This document shows, piece after piece, positions 41,237 to 50,010 of a stretch of 64,000 nucleotides of DNA (the first letter of the stretch is position 1; every line of letters begins with the position of its first letter). The position numbers and the translations under genes are program-made. A model generated the notes under the pieces. That model was not told the origin of the DNA. It was given only the letters and a program-made list of their open reading frames with translations, and did not search any database. This stretch comes from Bacteroidales bacterium. GTDB taxonomy: Bacteria > Bacteroidota > Bacteroidia > Bacteroidales > Bacteroidaceae. The stretch is taken from assembly GCA_004556745.1 (NCBI GenBank), contig SFFY01000007.1:13664-77663 (forward strand). The letters are read 5' to 3'.

Positions 41237-44068
41237 ATGGAATATAACCACAAAGACATCGAACGGAAATGGCGCAGCAAATGGGCCGAGGATAAAACCT
41301 TTCACGTTGAAGAGGATAAGGCGAAACCTAAATACTACGTGCTGAATATGTTCCCCTACCCCTCTGGCGCGGGACTGCACGTGGGACATCCGCTCGGTTA
41401 CATTGCTTCTGATATTTACGCCCGCTATAAACGCTTGAAGGGTTTTAACGTGCTGAACCCGATGGGTTACGATGCCTACGGACTGCCCGCCGAGCAATAT
41501 GCCATTCAAACGGGGCAGCACCCCGCCAAAACCACGGAGCAGAATATTGCCCGCTACCGCGAACAGCTGGACAAGATTGGCTTTTCGTTCGACTGGGACC
41601 GCGAGGTGCGCACCTGCGAGCCGGGCTATTACCATTGGACTCAGTGGGCGTTCTGCCAGATGTTCAACTCTTTCTACTGCGCAAAGTGCGGCAAGGCCAT
41701 GCCGATCAGCCACCTCGTGGCGCGTTTCGAGAAGAAGGGTTCGGTAGGACTGAATGCCGCCTGCGGCGAAGAGTTCTGCTTCACTGCCGAGGAGTGGAAG
41801 GCTATGACCGAGGAAGAAAAAGACAACGTGCTGATGAACTACCGCATCGCCTATCTCGGCGAAACGATGGTGAACTGGTGCCCGCAACTCGGCACGGTGC
41901 TCGCCAACGACGAGGTGGTTGACGGTGTTTCGGTGCGCGGCGGTTTCCCTGTGGTGCAGAAGAAAACGGTGCAATGGTGCCTGCGCGTTTCGGCCTACGC
42001 ACAGAGATTGCTCGACGGACTGGAAACGGTGGACTGGAGCGACTCTATTAAAGAGACGCAGCGCAACTGGATTGGCCGCTCCGAAGGCGCGGAGATGCAG
42101 TTCCGCATCGACGGCTCCGAAGATACGTTTACGATTTTCACCACCCGCGCCGACACGATTTTCGGCGTGACGTTCATGGTGCTTGCCCCCGAGAGCGAAC
42201 TCGTGAGCCGCATGACCACAGACGCGCAGCGCGCTGAGGTGGAGGCTTATCTCGATGCCACGAAGAAGCGCACGGAGCGCGAGCGCATCGCCGACCGCAA
42301 GGTGACGGGCGTGTTCACCGGCTCGTATGCCGTAAATCCTTTCACGCAGGAAAAGATTCCCGTGTGGGTGTCTGACTACGTGCTGGCGGGCTACGGCACC
42401 GGGGCAATCATGGCAGTGCCTGCGCACGACTCGCGCGACTATGCCTTTGCCCGCCACTTCAACCTGCCGATCATTCCGCTCATCGAGGGCGCAGACGTAT
42501 CGGAAGAGAGTTTCGACGCAAAAGAGGGCATCGTGATGAACTCGCCGCGCGAGGGCGTAGATGCCGGCGGCTTCTCGCTCAACGGCCTGACGGTGAAGGA
42601 AGCCATCGCCGCCACAAAGCGATATGTCGAAGAGAAGGGTATGGGACGCGTCAAGGTGAACTACCGCCTGCGCGATGCTATCTTCTCGCGCCAGCGCTAT
42701 TGGGGCGAGCCCTTCCCCGTATATTACAAAAACGGCCGCCCGCAACTCGTGCCCGAGCACTGCCTGCCGCTCGAACTGCCCGAGGTGACGAAGTTCCTGC
42801 CCACCGAGAGCGGCGAACCGCCCCTCGGCAACGCCACGCGCTGGGCTTGGGACACGGTGAGCGAAACGGTGACTGAGAACGCGCGCATCGACAACAAAAC
42901 AGTCTTCCCCCTCGAACTCTCCACGATGCCGGGCTTCGCCGGTTCGTCGGCCTATTATCTGCGCTACATGGACCCGCGCAACGGTCAGGCTCTGGTAAGT
43001 CCCGAGGCAGCGGAATACTGGAAAAGCGTGGACCTATACATAGGCGGTTCGGAGCATGCTACGGGTCACCTCATCTACTCCCGTTTCTGGAACAAGTTCC
43101 TCTTCGATCTCGGCGTTTCGGTGAGCGAAGAGCCGTTCCAGAAGTTGGTCAACCAGGGCATGATTCAGGGACGCAGCAACTTTGTATACCGCATCAAGGA
43201 CACGAACACGTTTGTATCGAAAGGCCTCGCCAAGGACTACGACGTGACGCCTATCCACGTGGACGTGAACATCGTACAGAACGACGTGCTCGACACGGAA
43301 GCCTTCAAGGCATGGCGTCCCGAATACGCCACCGCCGAGTTCGTGCTCGAAGACGGCAAGTACATCTGCGGCTGGGCGATTGAAAAGATGTCGAAGTCGA
43401 TGTACAACGTGGTCAACCCCGACATGATTGTCGAGAAATACGGTGCCGACACGCTCCGCCTCTACGAAATGTTCCTCGGCCCTCTCAACCAGAGCAAGCC
43501 CTGGGACTCCAACGGCATCGACGGCTGTTACCGTTTCTTGAAAAAAGCATGGAATCTTTACCACAAAGGCGACGACTTCGCCGTGAGTGCGGACGCGCCC
43601 TCCAAGGAAAACCTCAAAACGCTGCACAAGTTGATTAAGAAGGTGACGGAGGACATCGAAACGTTCTCTTACAACACCGCCGTGCCGGCATTCATGATTG
43701 CCGTGGGCGAACTCGCGCAGCAGAAGTGTGCTGCCCGCAGCGTGCTCGATCCGCTCGCCGTGTTGCTGTCGCCCTTCGCGCCGTTCTTTGCCGAGGAACT
43801 TTGGCACAAGCTCGGCCATGAGGGCACTGTGTGCGACGCGGAATGGCCCGCCTTCGACGAGGCTTACCTGAAAGAGGACAGCGTGACGCTCAGCGTGTCG
43901 TTCAACGGCAAGACGCGCTTCACGCTCGATTTCCCCGCCGATGCCTCCAAGGAGCAAATCGAAAAGGAGACGCTCGCATCGGAAGCCGCCGCCAAGTATC
44001 TCGATGGCAAGCAAATCGTAAAAGTCATCGTCGTGCCCGGGCGCATCGTAAACATCGTTGTAAAGTAG
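41237..44068 (+). CDS. leuS: Leucyl-tRNA synthetase
   Basis: A 943-residue class I synthetase charging tRNA-Leu. The HIGH motif reads HVGH in SGAGLHVGHPLGY (about residue 50). The CP1 editing domain is present (GRSEGAEMQF, TIFTTRADTIFG, then GYGTGAIMAVPAHDSRDYAF). The KMSKS loop is intact in IEKMSKSMYNVVNPD. The C-terminal anticodon-binding region follows (EELWHKLGHEG, KVIVVPGRIVNIVVK). The length is somewhat above the E. coli enzyme (860), as is normal in Bacteroidetes. It has a strong promoter of its own. Confidence 0.98.
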   Translation: MEYNHKDIERKWRSKWAEDKTFHVEEDKAKPKYYVLNMFPYPSGAGLHVGHPLGYIASDIYARYKRLKGFNVLNPMGYDAYGLPAEQYAIQTGQHPAKTTEQNIARYREQLDKIGFSFDWDREVRTCEPGYYHWTQWAFCQMFNSFYCAKCGKAMPISHLVARFEKKGSVGLNAACGEEFCFTAEEWKAMTEEEKDNVLMNYRIAYLGETMVNWCPQLGTVLANDEVVDGVSVRGGFPVVQKKTVQWCLRVSAYAQRLLDGLETVDWSDSIKETQRNWIGRSEGAEMQFRIDGSEDTFTIFTTRADTIFGVTFMVLAPESELVSRMTTDAQRAEVEAYLDATKKRTERERIADRKVTGVFTGSYAVNPFTQEKIPVWVSDYVLAGYGTGAIMAVPAHDSRDYAFARHFNLPIIPLIEGADVSEESFDAKEGIVMNSPREGVDAGGFSLNGLTVKEAIAATKRYVEEKGMGRVKVNYRLRDAIFSRQRYWGEPFPVYYKNGRPQLVPEHCLPLELPEVTKFLPTESGEPPLGNATRWAWDTVSETVTENARIDNKTVFPLELSTMPGFAGSSAYYLRYMDPRNGQALVSPEAAEYWKSVDLYIGGSEHATGHLIYSRFWNKFLFDLGVSVSEEPFQKLVNQGMIQGRSNFVYRIKDTNTFVSKGLAKDYDVTPIHVDVNIVQNDVLDTEAFKAWRPEYATAEFVLEDGKYICGWAIEKMSKSMYNVVNPDMIVEKYGADTLRLYEMFLGPLNQSKPWDSNGIDGCYRFLKKAWNLYHKGDDFAVSADAPSKENLKTLHKLIKKVTEDIETFSYNTAVPAFMIAVGELAQQKCAARSVLDPLAVLLSPFAPFFAEELWHKLGHEGTVCDAEWPAFDEAYLKEDSVTLSVSFNGKTRFTLDFPADASKEQIEKETLASEAAAKYLDGKQIVKVIVVPGRIVNIVVK

Positions 44069-44170
44069 GGGCGTTTTTCATAATGTCGGCTGCACTCGGC
44101 AATATGAGCAAGCTCTATTGCGCTCGCTTGCACGCCATTTGCAAAACGCCCGCCGTGTGCGCCAACGAAT
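44066..44170. repeat. Repeat A copy with repeat B nested inside
   Basis: GTAGGGGCGTTTTTCATAAT is followed by repeat B (44084-44135, CGGCTGCACTCGGCAATATG), then repeat A resumes with GCAAAACGCCCGCC and its tail. The A-B-A nesting matches 10441, but B is in the opposite orientation. Confidence 0.75.
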
Positions 44171-44212
44171 TTATCATAGATTGGTTCAAATTAAACAAAA
44201 ACAGTCAAAACA

Positions 44213-44535
44213 GCTTGTCCTGTGTGGGCTATCGCTCGCCTTATCCGATTAAGCCCAGTCTAAAAGTCTGCCGACTTTTGCCTTGTGCTTAATCTGCTAA
44301 GGCTGCGGTCGGTTCCCGCCCGCCCACACAGGACAAGCAAAAAACAGAAAAAAGTGGACATTATTTTTTCTGTAAAAAGGAAAAGAAGAGATGCATTACT
44401 TTTTCCTGTTTTTTGCTTGCAGCGTTTGAAGCGGGCGGGAGCCGACCGCAGCCGCAGGGATTAAGGACGAGCGCGAGCCGATTAGGCTCGCAGGCTCGGC
44501 GTTAAGACCGGCGGCGTGCCCTTGGGCTTCAAACG
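44213..44535. repeat. Complex multi-hairpin intergenic element (repeat I)
   Basis: Overlapping stems: a perfect 17-bp pair (44213-44229 with 44322-44338); a 23-bp pair with one mismatch (44301-44323 with 44431-44453), nested with a perfect 14-bp pair (44334-44347 with 44406-44419); and a 10-bp pair (44423-44432 with 44526-44535). The first two compete for 44322, so alternative folds are possible. No open frame fits. It lies upstream of the YitT gene. Confidence 0.7.
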
Positions 44536-44601
44536 GGGCAAGCGATTTTTACGGTTTTTGTCAAATTCGCTGTTAATTTAACCTACTACATATAATATTA
44601 T

Positions 44602-45561
44602 ATGTCTGCCACAGTCAAATTTCACCCGACGTTCATGCAAGAACTGCACGACTACGTCATCATCACCCTCGGCCTGCTGTTTTATGCCGTCGGCTTCACC
44701 TGCTTCCAGTTGCCTTACGAAATCACGACCGGCGGACTTGCCGGCGCAGGCGCGGTGATATTCTACGCCACGGGCTTTCCCGTGCAGTACACTTACTTTA
44801 TCGTCAATATCCTGCTGCTCTGCATCGCGGTGAAGGTGCTGGGACTGAAATTCTGCCTCAAAACCATCTACGCCGTCTTTATGCTCACCTTCCTGCTCGG
44901 CTTCGTGCAGGAGGTGATGATATACATCGGGCAGCACTATCCCGAGAGTTTCGCCTATATCAACCCGCGCAGCCATCTGCCGCAGGTGGTCAACAACAAT
45001 GCCTTTATGTCGTGTATCCTCGGCGCGGCGATTGAGGGCATCGGCATCGGCATCGTGTTTCTGAGCAATGGTTCAACGGGCGGCACGGATATCATCGCCG
45101 CCATTATCAACAAATATAAGGACGTGACGCTCGGGCAGATGATGATGCTCTGCGACGTGATTATCATCACCTCGAGCATCCTGCTGCCGGAAGCCACCGT
45201 GGACAAACTGCTCTACGGCTATTGCACGCTCATCATCACCAACCTCCTGCTCGACTACGTGGTAGACCGCGGGCGGCAGTCGGTGCAATTCTTCATCTTC
45301 TCGAAGAAATACGACGAAATCGCCGCCGCCATCAACGAGACGCACCGCGGTGTTACGGTGCTCGACGGGCAGGGCTGGTACACCAAGCAGTCGCGCAAGG
45401 TTCTCGTGGTGCTGGCCAAGAAGCGCGAAAGCACCAACATTTTCCGCATCATTCAAAACATCGACCCCAATGCCTTCGTCTCGCAGTCGAAAGTAATCGG
45501 CGTGTTCGGCGAAGGGTTCGACAAGATTAAGGTTAAAGCCGACAAGAAAGAAAAACAATGA
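44602..45561 (+). CDS. YitT family membrane protein
   Basis: A 319-residue inner-membrane protein. An N-terminal YitT (DUF161) part has five or six membrane helices (VIITLGLLFYAVGFTCFQLP; ITTGGLAGAGAVIFYATGFP; GSTGGTDIIAAIINKY). A C-terminal cytoplasmic DUF2179 domain follows at about residues 225-310 (ITETHRGVTVLDG-like, read here as INETHRGVTVLDGQGWY). The transported substrate is unknown. The stop overlaps the start of rdgB (ATGA), so the two are coupled. Confidence 0.9.
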   Translation: MSATVKFHPTFMQELHDYVIITLGLLFYAVGFTCFQLPYEITTGGLAGAGAVIFYATGFPVQYTYFIVNILLLCIAVKVLGLKFCLKTIYAVFMLTFLLGFVQEVMIYIGQHYPESFAYINPRSHLPQVVNNNAFMSCILGAAIEGIGIGIVFLSNGSTGGTDIIAAIINKYKDVTLGQMMMLCDVIIITSSILLPEATVDKLLYGYCTLIITNLLLDYVVDRGRQSVQFFIFSKKYDEIAAAINETHRGVTVLDGQGWYTKQSRKVLVVLAKKRESTNIFRIIQNIDPNAFVSQSKVIGVFGEGFDKIKVKADKKEKQ

Positions 45562-46142
45562 AACTCGTATTCGCCACCAACAACGCGCACAAACTTTCCG
45601 AGATACGCCACATCCTGGGCGACACGCTCGAAGTGGTGAGCCTTGCCGACATAGGTTGCCACGACGATATTCCCGAAACGGCCGACACGCTCGAAGGCAA
45701 CGCGCTGCTCAAAGCGCGCTATGTGCACGAGCGCTACGCCCTGCCCTGCTTTGCCGACGACACGGGGCTTGAAGTGGAAGCCCTCGGCGGAGGTCCCGGC
45801 GTGCATACGGCACGTTATGCCTATCCCGACCGCCACGACCCCGAAGCCAATACGCGCAAGTTGCTCGCCGAACTGGCAAACAAGGACAACCGCCGCGCCC
45901 GCTTCCGCACCGCCATTGCCTACATCGACGAAGCTGGTGCAGAGCATCTCTTTGAGGGCATCGTGAATGGCAGCATTGCCGAAGCCGAGCACGGCACCGA
46001 GGGTTTCGGCTACGACCCCGTATTCTGTCCCGAAGAAGGCGGCGGCAAGACGTTTGCCGAACTGGGTGTGGACGTAAAGAACCGCATCAGCCACCGCGCC
46101 CGCGCCGTGGCGCAGTTTGCCAAATATGTCCTCGGGCAATAA
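45558..46142 (+). CDS. rdgB: Non-canonical purine NTP pyrophosphatase (RdgB/HAM1)
   Basis: A 194-residue house-cleaning enzyme hydrolysing ITP, XTP and dITP to monophosphates, keeping them out of nucleic acids. The family motifs are intact: FATNNAHKLSEI at the start, FADDTGLEVEALGGGPGVHT with the catalytic Asp, GFGYDPVF, and ISHRARAV near the end. It overlaps the YitT gene by 4 bp. Confidence 0.96.
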   Translation: MKLVFATNNAHKLSEIRHILGDTLEVVSLADIGCHDDIPETADTLEGNALLKARYVHERYALPCFADDTGLEVEALGGGPGVHTARYAYPDRHDPEANTRKLLAELANKDNRRARFRTAIAYIDEAGAEHLFEGIVNGSIAEAEHGTEGFGYDPVFCPEEGGGKTFAELGVDVKNRISHRARAVAQFAKYVLGQ

Positions 46143-46198
46143 AACGCGCCACACCGCGTTTTCATATTGGACATAAGCGTAGCCCGAATAAACGAACG

Positions 46199-46260
46199 TT
46201 TTCGATAAGCCAGATGAGCAAAGTTGAGTTTACTCGAGCTTTGCCATGGCGAGAAAACGT
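46199..46260. repeat. Repeat C copy
   Basis: Reverse orientation of 10725-10785 (CTTTGCCATGGCGAG core). It is flanked by a 12-bp direct repeat AACGAACGTTTT at 46191-46202 and 46269-46280, which could be a duplicated target. Confidence 0.65.
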
Positions 46261-46287
46261 CTGTTGAAAACGAACGTTTTTATTTTT

Positions 46288-46463
46288 ACGACAACTTAGA
46301 CAACAAAAGACAACTCCGAGTCTGACAATTTGCGCTTAATATGACGACAACATAGACAACGGGGCGTATTGACAACTGTAAGTTGTCAAAAGTTGTCCCA
46401 GTTGTCGTCATATTAAAATGGCAGCACAGAAAAAAAGTTGTCAAGAGTTGTCTAAGTTGTCGT
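46288..46463. repeat. GTTGTC/GACAAC multi-hairpin element, copy 3 (repeat D)
   Basis: Perfect 17-bp outer arms (46288-46304 with 46447-46463). Inner nested arms ATGACGACAAC and GTTGTCGTCAT surround a small GACAACTGTAAGTTGTC hairpin. It has the same orientation as copy 1 and again lies just upstream of a gene, here PorZ. Confidence 0.85.
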
Positions 46464-46553
46464 AAAAAAATGAACAAAATGATAAATGTATTAACTGTCT
46501 GGAAGGCACTTAACACCTCGTTCAACCAAAGCGTATAGCATATTCCCTTTTAT

Positions 46554-48914
46554 ATGAAACGTTTTTTACTCACCACCCTCTGCTCGCTCCTCTCGCTGTG
46601 GCTTGCGGCCGCCCCTATCGGCGGCTGGAACCTGTATATGTCCTACCGCAACTGCACCGACAACATTCCCGTGGGAGACAAGGTGTACGCCCTTTACAGC
46701 GGCAACCTGCTCATCTACGACAGCTCCACCACGGAAGTCCGCACCTTCGACAAGCTCGACGGTCTGCACAGCACCTATATTAAATATATGGGCTACTCCG
46801 CCACGCAAAACGCCCTCGTGCTGCTGTTCAAGGACAACAACATTGACATCTTGTTTTTAGACAACATGGAAGTGTGCAACCTGCCCAACATAAAGGACGA
46901 GGGCGGGCAGGACATCTCTACAAAATTCCTCACCGTCAGCGGCGACCGCGCCATCATAGGCACTTCCACCGGCATCATGCTCCTTGATGTGCCTAACATT
47001 GCCGTGACTGCCACTGTAGACTTTGGCGAAGCACCCCGCACCGCCGCCTGCACCGACAGCCGCCTCTATGTGGGCTTGCAGAACGAGCTGCGCTCCATCG
47101 GCATCACGCAGAACCTTGCCGACAAAAGCCTGTGGACCGTCGAGAAGCAACTTGCCGCCGTGTTCCTCCAACCCTTTGCCGGAGGGCTCTATTTCATGTC
47201 GCGTGCAGTCAGCGGCAGCGAGGACAAGGCTGGATTATGGTATTTCTCTCCCGATGATGCCGACGGCAACCACACGGCAACATTTATCACAACCAACGGC
47301 TACCAATTCTGCACAGCCAACTCCCGTCAAGCCCTCATGCGCGGCGGCACATTGGTTCATGCCTTCGATGCCGCCGATCCGCTTAAATTCGCCGGCTACT
47401 ATACGAGCGACGTGCGACTCACCTGCCTGAAAATGAACGAACAAGGGAAATTGTGGGCATCACTCGGCGAACAAGGCCTTGTGCCCTATGCGCTCAACGC
47501 CGAGAGCAAAGTATATCAGCCCGCAGGCAGTGCCTTGGGCGGTTTCGGCCCTTGGCGCGACTACGCCTACCACCTCAACTACGTGGGCGACCGCCTGCTC
47601 GTGGCCGGCGGACGCCTACCCTTTTACTCTAACAACCGACAGGGCACGCTCATGTATTACGAAAACGACGAGTGGTACCATTTCTCCGAAGACATTCCCT
47701 CTGCCACGCTCACCGGCCTGCCTTATCGCGACGTGTGCCAGCTATATCAAGACCCCAACGATGCCAACCGCCACTGGGCAGTCGGCACGGAAGGGCTTTT
47801 TGAGTTCCGCAACCTGCAATGCGTCAAGCACTACGACTATAAGAACAGCCCGCTCATCAGCGCCCTCGGCAGGGGTTACGACGAATCCGTGCATCCCGTG
47901 CTCTATATGTACGTCTACGGCGCACAGTTTGACCCGCAAGGCAACCTTTGGATGGTGAACAACCGCCGCGACACCGCTCTTCAGGTGCTTCGCCCCGACG
48001 GCAGCTGGTACGGCGTGTATGCCGAAGCGCTCAAAATGGTTTCCACGGCCGACTGTATCCGCTTCGACAATGCCGGCCGCCTGTGGGTACTCGCCCGCCG
48101 CACCACAGAGGAGCACACCTCCGGCGTGCTTTGCGTGGACTGGAAAGGCACGCTCGACAACCGCGACGACGTGGCGCTCTACCGCACTTCCGCCACCAAC
48201 GAGGACGGCACAAACGTTTCACTCGAATCGGCCTACGCTTGGGCGCAGGACTTGGACGGAAAGATTTGGATAGGCACAGAGAACGGCATGTTTGTCGTAG
48301 ACGACCCTTCCGAGTGGTTTGCCAGCGGTTTCCTCATCACGCAGGTGAAAGTGCCGCGCAACGACGGCACGAACTATGCCGACTATCTCCTCGACGGCGT
48401 GCCCGTCTCAGCCATCGCCATTGATGCCGCCAACCGAAAATGGGTGGGCACGGCCGACAACGGACTCTATCTCATCAGTGCCGACGGCACGGAAATCCTC
48501 GCCCACTACACCGCCGCCGACTCTCCCCTACTCTCCGACGAAATCACCGACCTCGCCATACGCCAAAGCACGGGCGAGGTGATGATAGCCACCGACCTCG
48601 GCCTCTGCTCCTTCCAGGGCGATGCCTCCATGGCTTTCGACACGCTCGACAAGAGTAACATCAAGGTTTATCCCAATCCCGTGCGCCCCGAATACAGCGG
48701 ACGCGTGGTCGTGACCGGTCTGACGCTGAACGCCGAGGTGAAAATCGTCACCGTGGGCGGGCAGCTCGTGCGCCGCGGCACATCTACGGGCGGCACATTC
48801 ACCTGGGACGTTTGCAACGACAGCGGCCGCCGCGTAGCACCCGGCGTGTACTACATCATGGCTGCCACAGCCGACGGGAAAGACGGCGTTGCAGCCAAAG
48901 TAACCGTCATTTAA
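46554..48914 (+). CDS. porZ: PorZ-like T9SS component (beta-propeller protein)
   Basis: A 786-residue secreted protein, close in length to PorZ of Porphyromonas (776). The signal peptide is at about 1-20 (LLTTLCSLLSLWLAAAP). The next part begins GGWNLYMSYRNCTDNIPVGD, typical of PorZ. Beta-propeller repeats follow up to about residue 680 (IWIGTENGMFVVDD; KWVGTADNGLYLISADGTEI; EVMIATDLGLCSFQGDAS). The last 80 residues are a T9SS C-terminal domain (VYPNPVRPEYSGRVVVTGL, GRRVAPGVYYIMA). PorZ helps attach secreted cargo to lipopolysaccharide at the surface. Assignment is by motif memory. Confidence 0.85.
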   Translation: MKRFLLTTLCSLLSLWLAAAPIGGWNLYMSYRNCTDNIPVGDKVYALYSGNLLIYDSSTTEVRTFDKLDGLHSTYIKYMGYSATQNALVLLFKDNNIDILFLDNMEVCNLPNIKDEGGQDISTKFLTVSGDRAIIGTSTGIMLLDVPNIAVTATVDFGEAPRTAACTDSRLYVGLQNELRSIGITQNLADKSLWTVEKQLAAVFLQPFAGGLYFMSRAVSGSEDKAGLWYFSPDDADGNHTATFITTNGYQFCTANSRQALMRGGTLVHAFDAADPLKFAGYYTSDVRLTCLKMNEQGKLWASLGEQGLVPYALNAESKVYQPAGSALGGFGPWRDYAYHLNYVGDRLLVAGGRLPFYSNNRQGTLMYYENDEWYHFSEDIPSATLTGLPYRDVCQLYQDPNDANRHWAVGTEGLFEFRNLQCVKHYDYKNSPLISALGRGYDESVHPVLYMYVYGAQFDPQGNLWMVNNRRDTALQVLRPDGSWYGVYAEALKMVSTADCIRFDNAGRLWVLARRTTEEHTSGVLCVDWKGTLDNRDDVALYRTSATNEDGTNVSLESAYAWAQDLDGKIWIGTENGMFVVDDPSEWFASGFLITQVKVPRNDGTNYADYLLDGVPVSAIAIDAANRKWVGTADNGLYLISADGTEILAHYTAADSPLLSDEITDLAIRQSTGEVMIATDLGLCSFQGDASMAFDTLDKSNIKVYPNPVRPEYSGRVVVTGLTLNAEVKIVTVGGQLVRRGTSTGGTFTWDVCNDSGRRVAPGVYYIMAATADGKDGVAAKVTVI

Positions 48915-48986
48915 CCGTGATTTTAGGCGGCTGGAGCGGCATTTTGCCCAATTTTGCCGCTAATTTTTCAAAAAAACAAAAAAAAG

Positions 48987-49018
48987 TTTGGCAGAATTTC
49001 GAACTCTCTCTATATTTG
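48987..49018 (+). promoter_or_regulatory. Promoter of the HU gene
   Basis: TTTG at 48987-48990, a 20-bp spacer and TATATTTG at 49011-49018: a perfect consensus match. It starts 72 bp after the porZ stop. Confidence 0.75.
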
Positions 49019-49094
49019 CCATTGTAAAATGCCTATTTATAAAGGGAAACTGAGTAATTCACCATATTTTTCACCTCTTAAAATCAAAATTATT

Positions 49095-49364
49095 ATGAAC
49101 AAGACTGAACTCGTAAATGCAATTGCAGCTGCCGGTCTCACCAAAGCCGACTCTAAGAAAGCCCTCGACGCTACGCTCGCTGCTATCTCCAACGCCCTCA
49201 AAGCAGGCGACAAGGTGGCCCTCCTCGGCTTCGGTACGTTTGCCGTTACCGAGCGTCCCGCTCGCACGGGCATCAACCCCGCCAACAAGCAGAAGATTGA
49301 AATCCCCGCCAAGAAGGTGGTTAAGTTCAAGGCTGGTGCTGAATTGGTAGAAGCTGTGAAGTAA
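49095..49364 (+). CDS. HU family DNA-binding protein
   Basis: An 89-residue histone-like protein that bends and packages DNA. I chose the ATG at 49095 (MNKTELVNAIAAAGLTKAD), as the longer frame crosses the promoter. The core GDKVALLGFGTFAVTERPAR and the arm region TGINPANKQKIEIPAKKVVK are typical, including the Asn-Pro tip that intercalates in DNA. It has its own strong promoter and terminator. Confidence 0.95.
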   Translation: MNKTELVNAIAAAGLTKADSKKALDATLAAISNALKAGDKVALLGFGTFAVTERPARTGINPANKQKIEIPAKKVVKFKAGAELVEAVK

Positions 49365-49389
49365 TTAGCAGTTGCTTATAATATTATTA
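49134..49389 (+). terminator. Terminator of the HU gene (see evidence for limits)
   Basis: The hairpin lies at 49389-49425, with T-run 49426-49433. A 16-bp stem with G-T pairs (AGAGGCTGTGTCGTAA with TTACGGCGCAGCCTCT) is followed by A and seven T. The correct span is 49389 to 49433. Confidence 0.8.
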
Positions 49390-49501
49390 GAGGCTGTGTC
49401 GTAATTCATTTACGGCGCAGCCTCTATTTTTTTGTATTTGGCGCCAACAAACTGCACAAATAATATCCACGCTCACCTAAGATAACCCGCACGCGCACGG
49501 A

Positions 49502-49736
49502 GATAATTTTTATTTGCTCCGAGATATTTTTCCCTTTCCGCAAGATATTTTTCACCCTCATATAGGATAGCTTTTGTTACAAACCTTGTAACGCATATTA
49601 CAAAGTTTGTAATACGTGTTACAAAGTTTGTAATACATATTAGAAACTTTGTAACAAATAATTTCAGGCAGATAATGAAAATTGTCTTATAAGACCGCAA
49701 AAATTTTCTGCGCAGGGCGGAAAAAATATCTTATAG
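49502..49736. repeat. 21-bp-period palindrome array, copy 3 (repeat E)
   Basis: The core 49576-49655 has four TTACAAAG-TTTGTAA-type palindromes at 21-bp spacing. Three GATATTTTT-type units lie to the left and reversed units to the right (to AAAATATC at about 49730). It lies between the HU gene and the large surface protein gene. The rest of that 646-bp gap (49737-49878) shows nothing recognisable. Confidence 0.85.
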
Positions 49737-49878
49737 TTCGCCTTTATTCTCATATATGATAACGGGCACGCCCATATATGAGCGTCAGGCCGTTCTGCCG
49801 TTAGCGTGCAGACAGCGCGGCGGAGTCGCCCGCTTTTGTGCTTATCTGGTAGGAAAATGGCACAAACTGCAAAATATA

Positions 49879-49911
49879 TTTGGTTCATTACGGCGACAGT
49901 TTGTAACTTTG
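49879..49911 (+). promoter_or_regulatory. Promoter of the large surface protein gene
   Basis: TTTG at 49879-49882 lies 21 bp before TAACTTTG at 49904-49911. The start codon is 100 bp downstream. Confidence 0.7.
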
Positions 49912-50010
49912 CAGCGTCTAATACTATGAACGCCACGTTTTTTCACTGAGGCAAATTATTGTGAGGCGGGGCGGATGGACAGATCTTCCACTTTTTAATT
50001 TTATATAATA

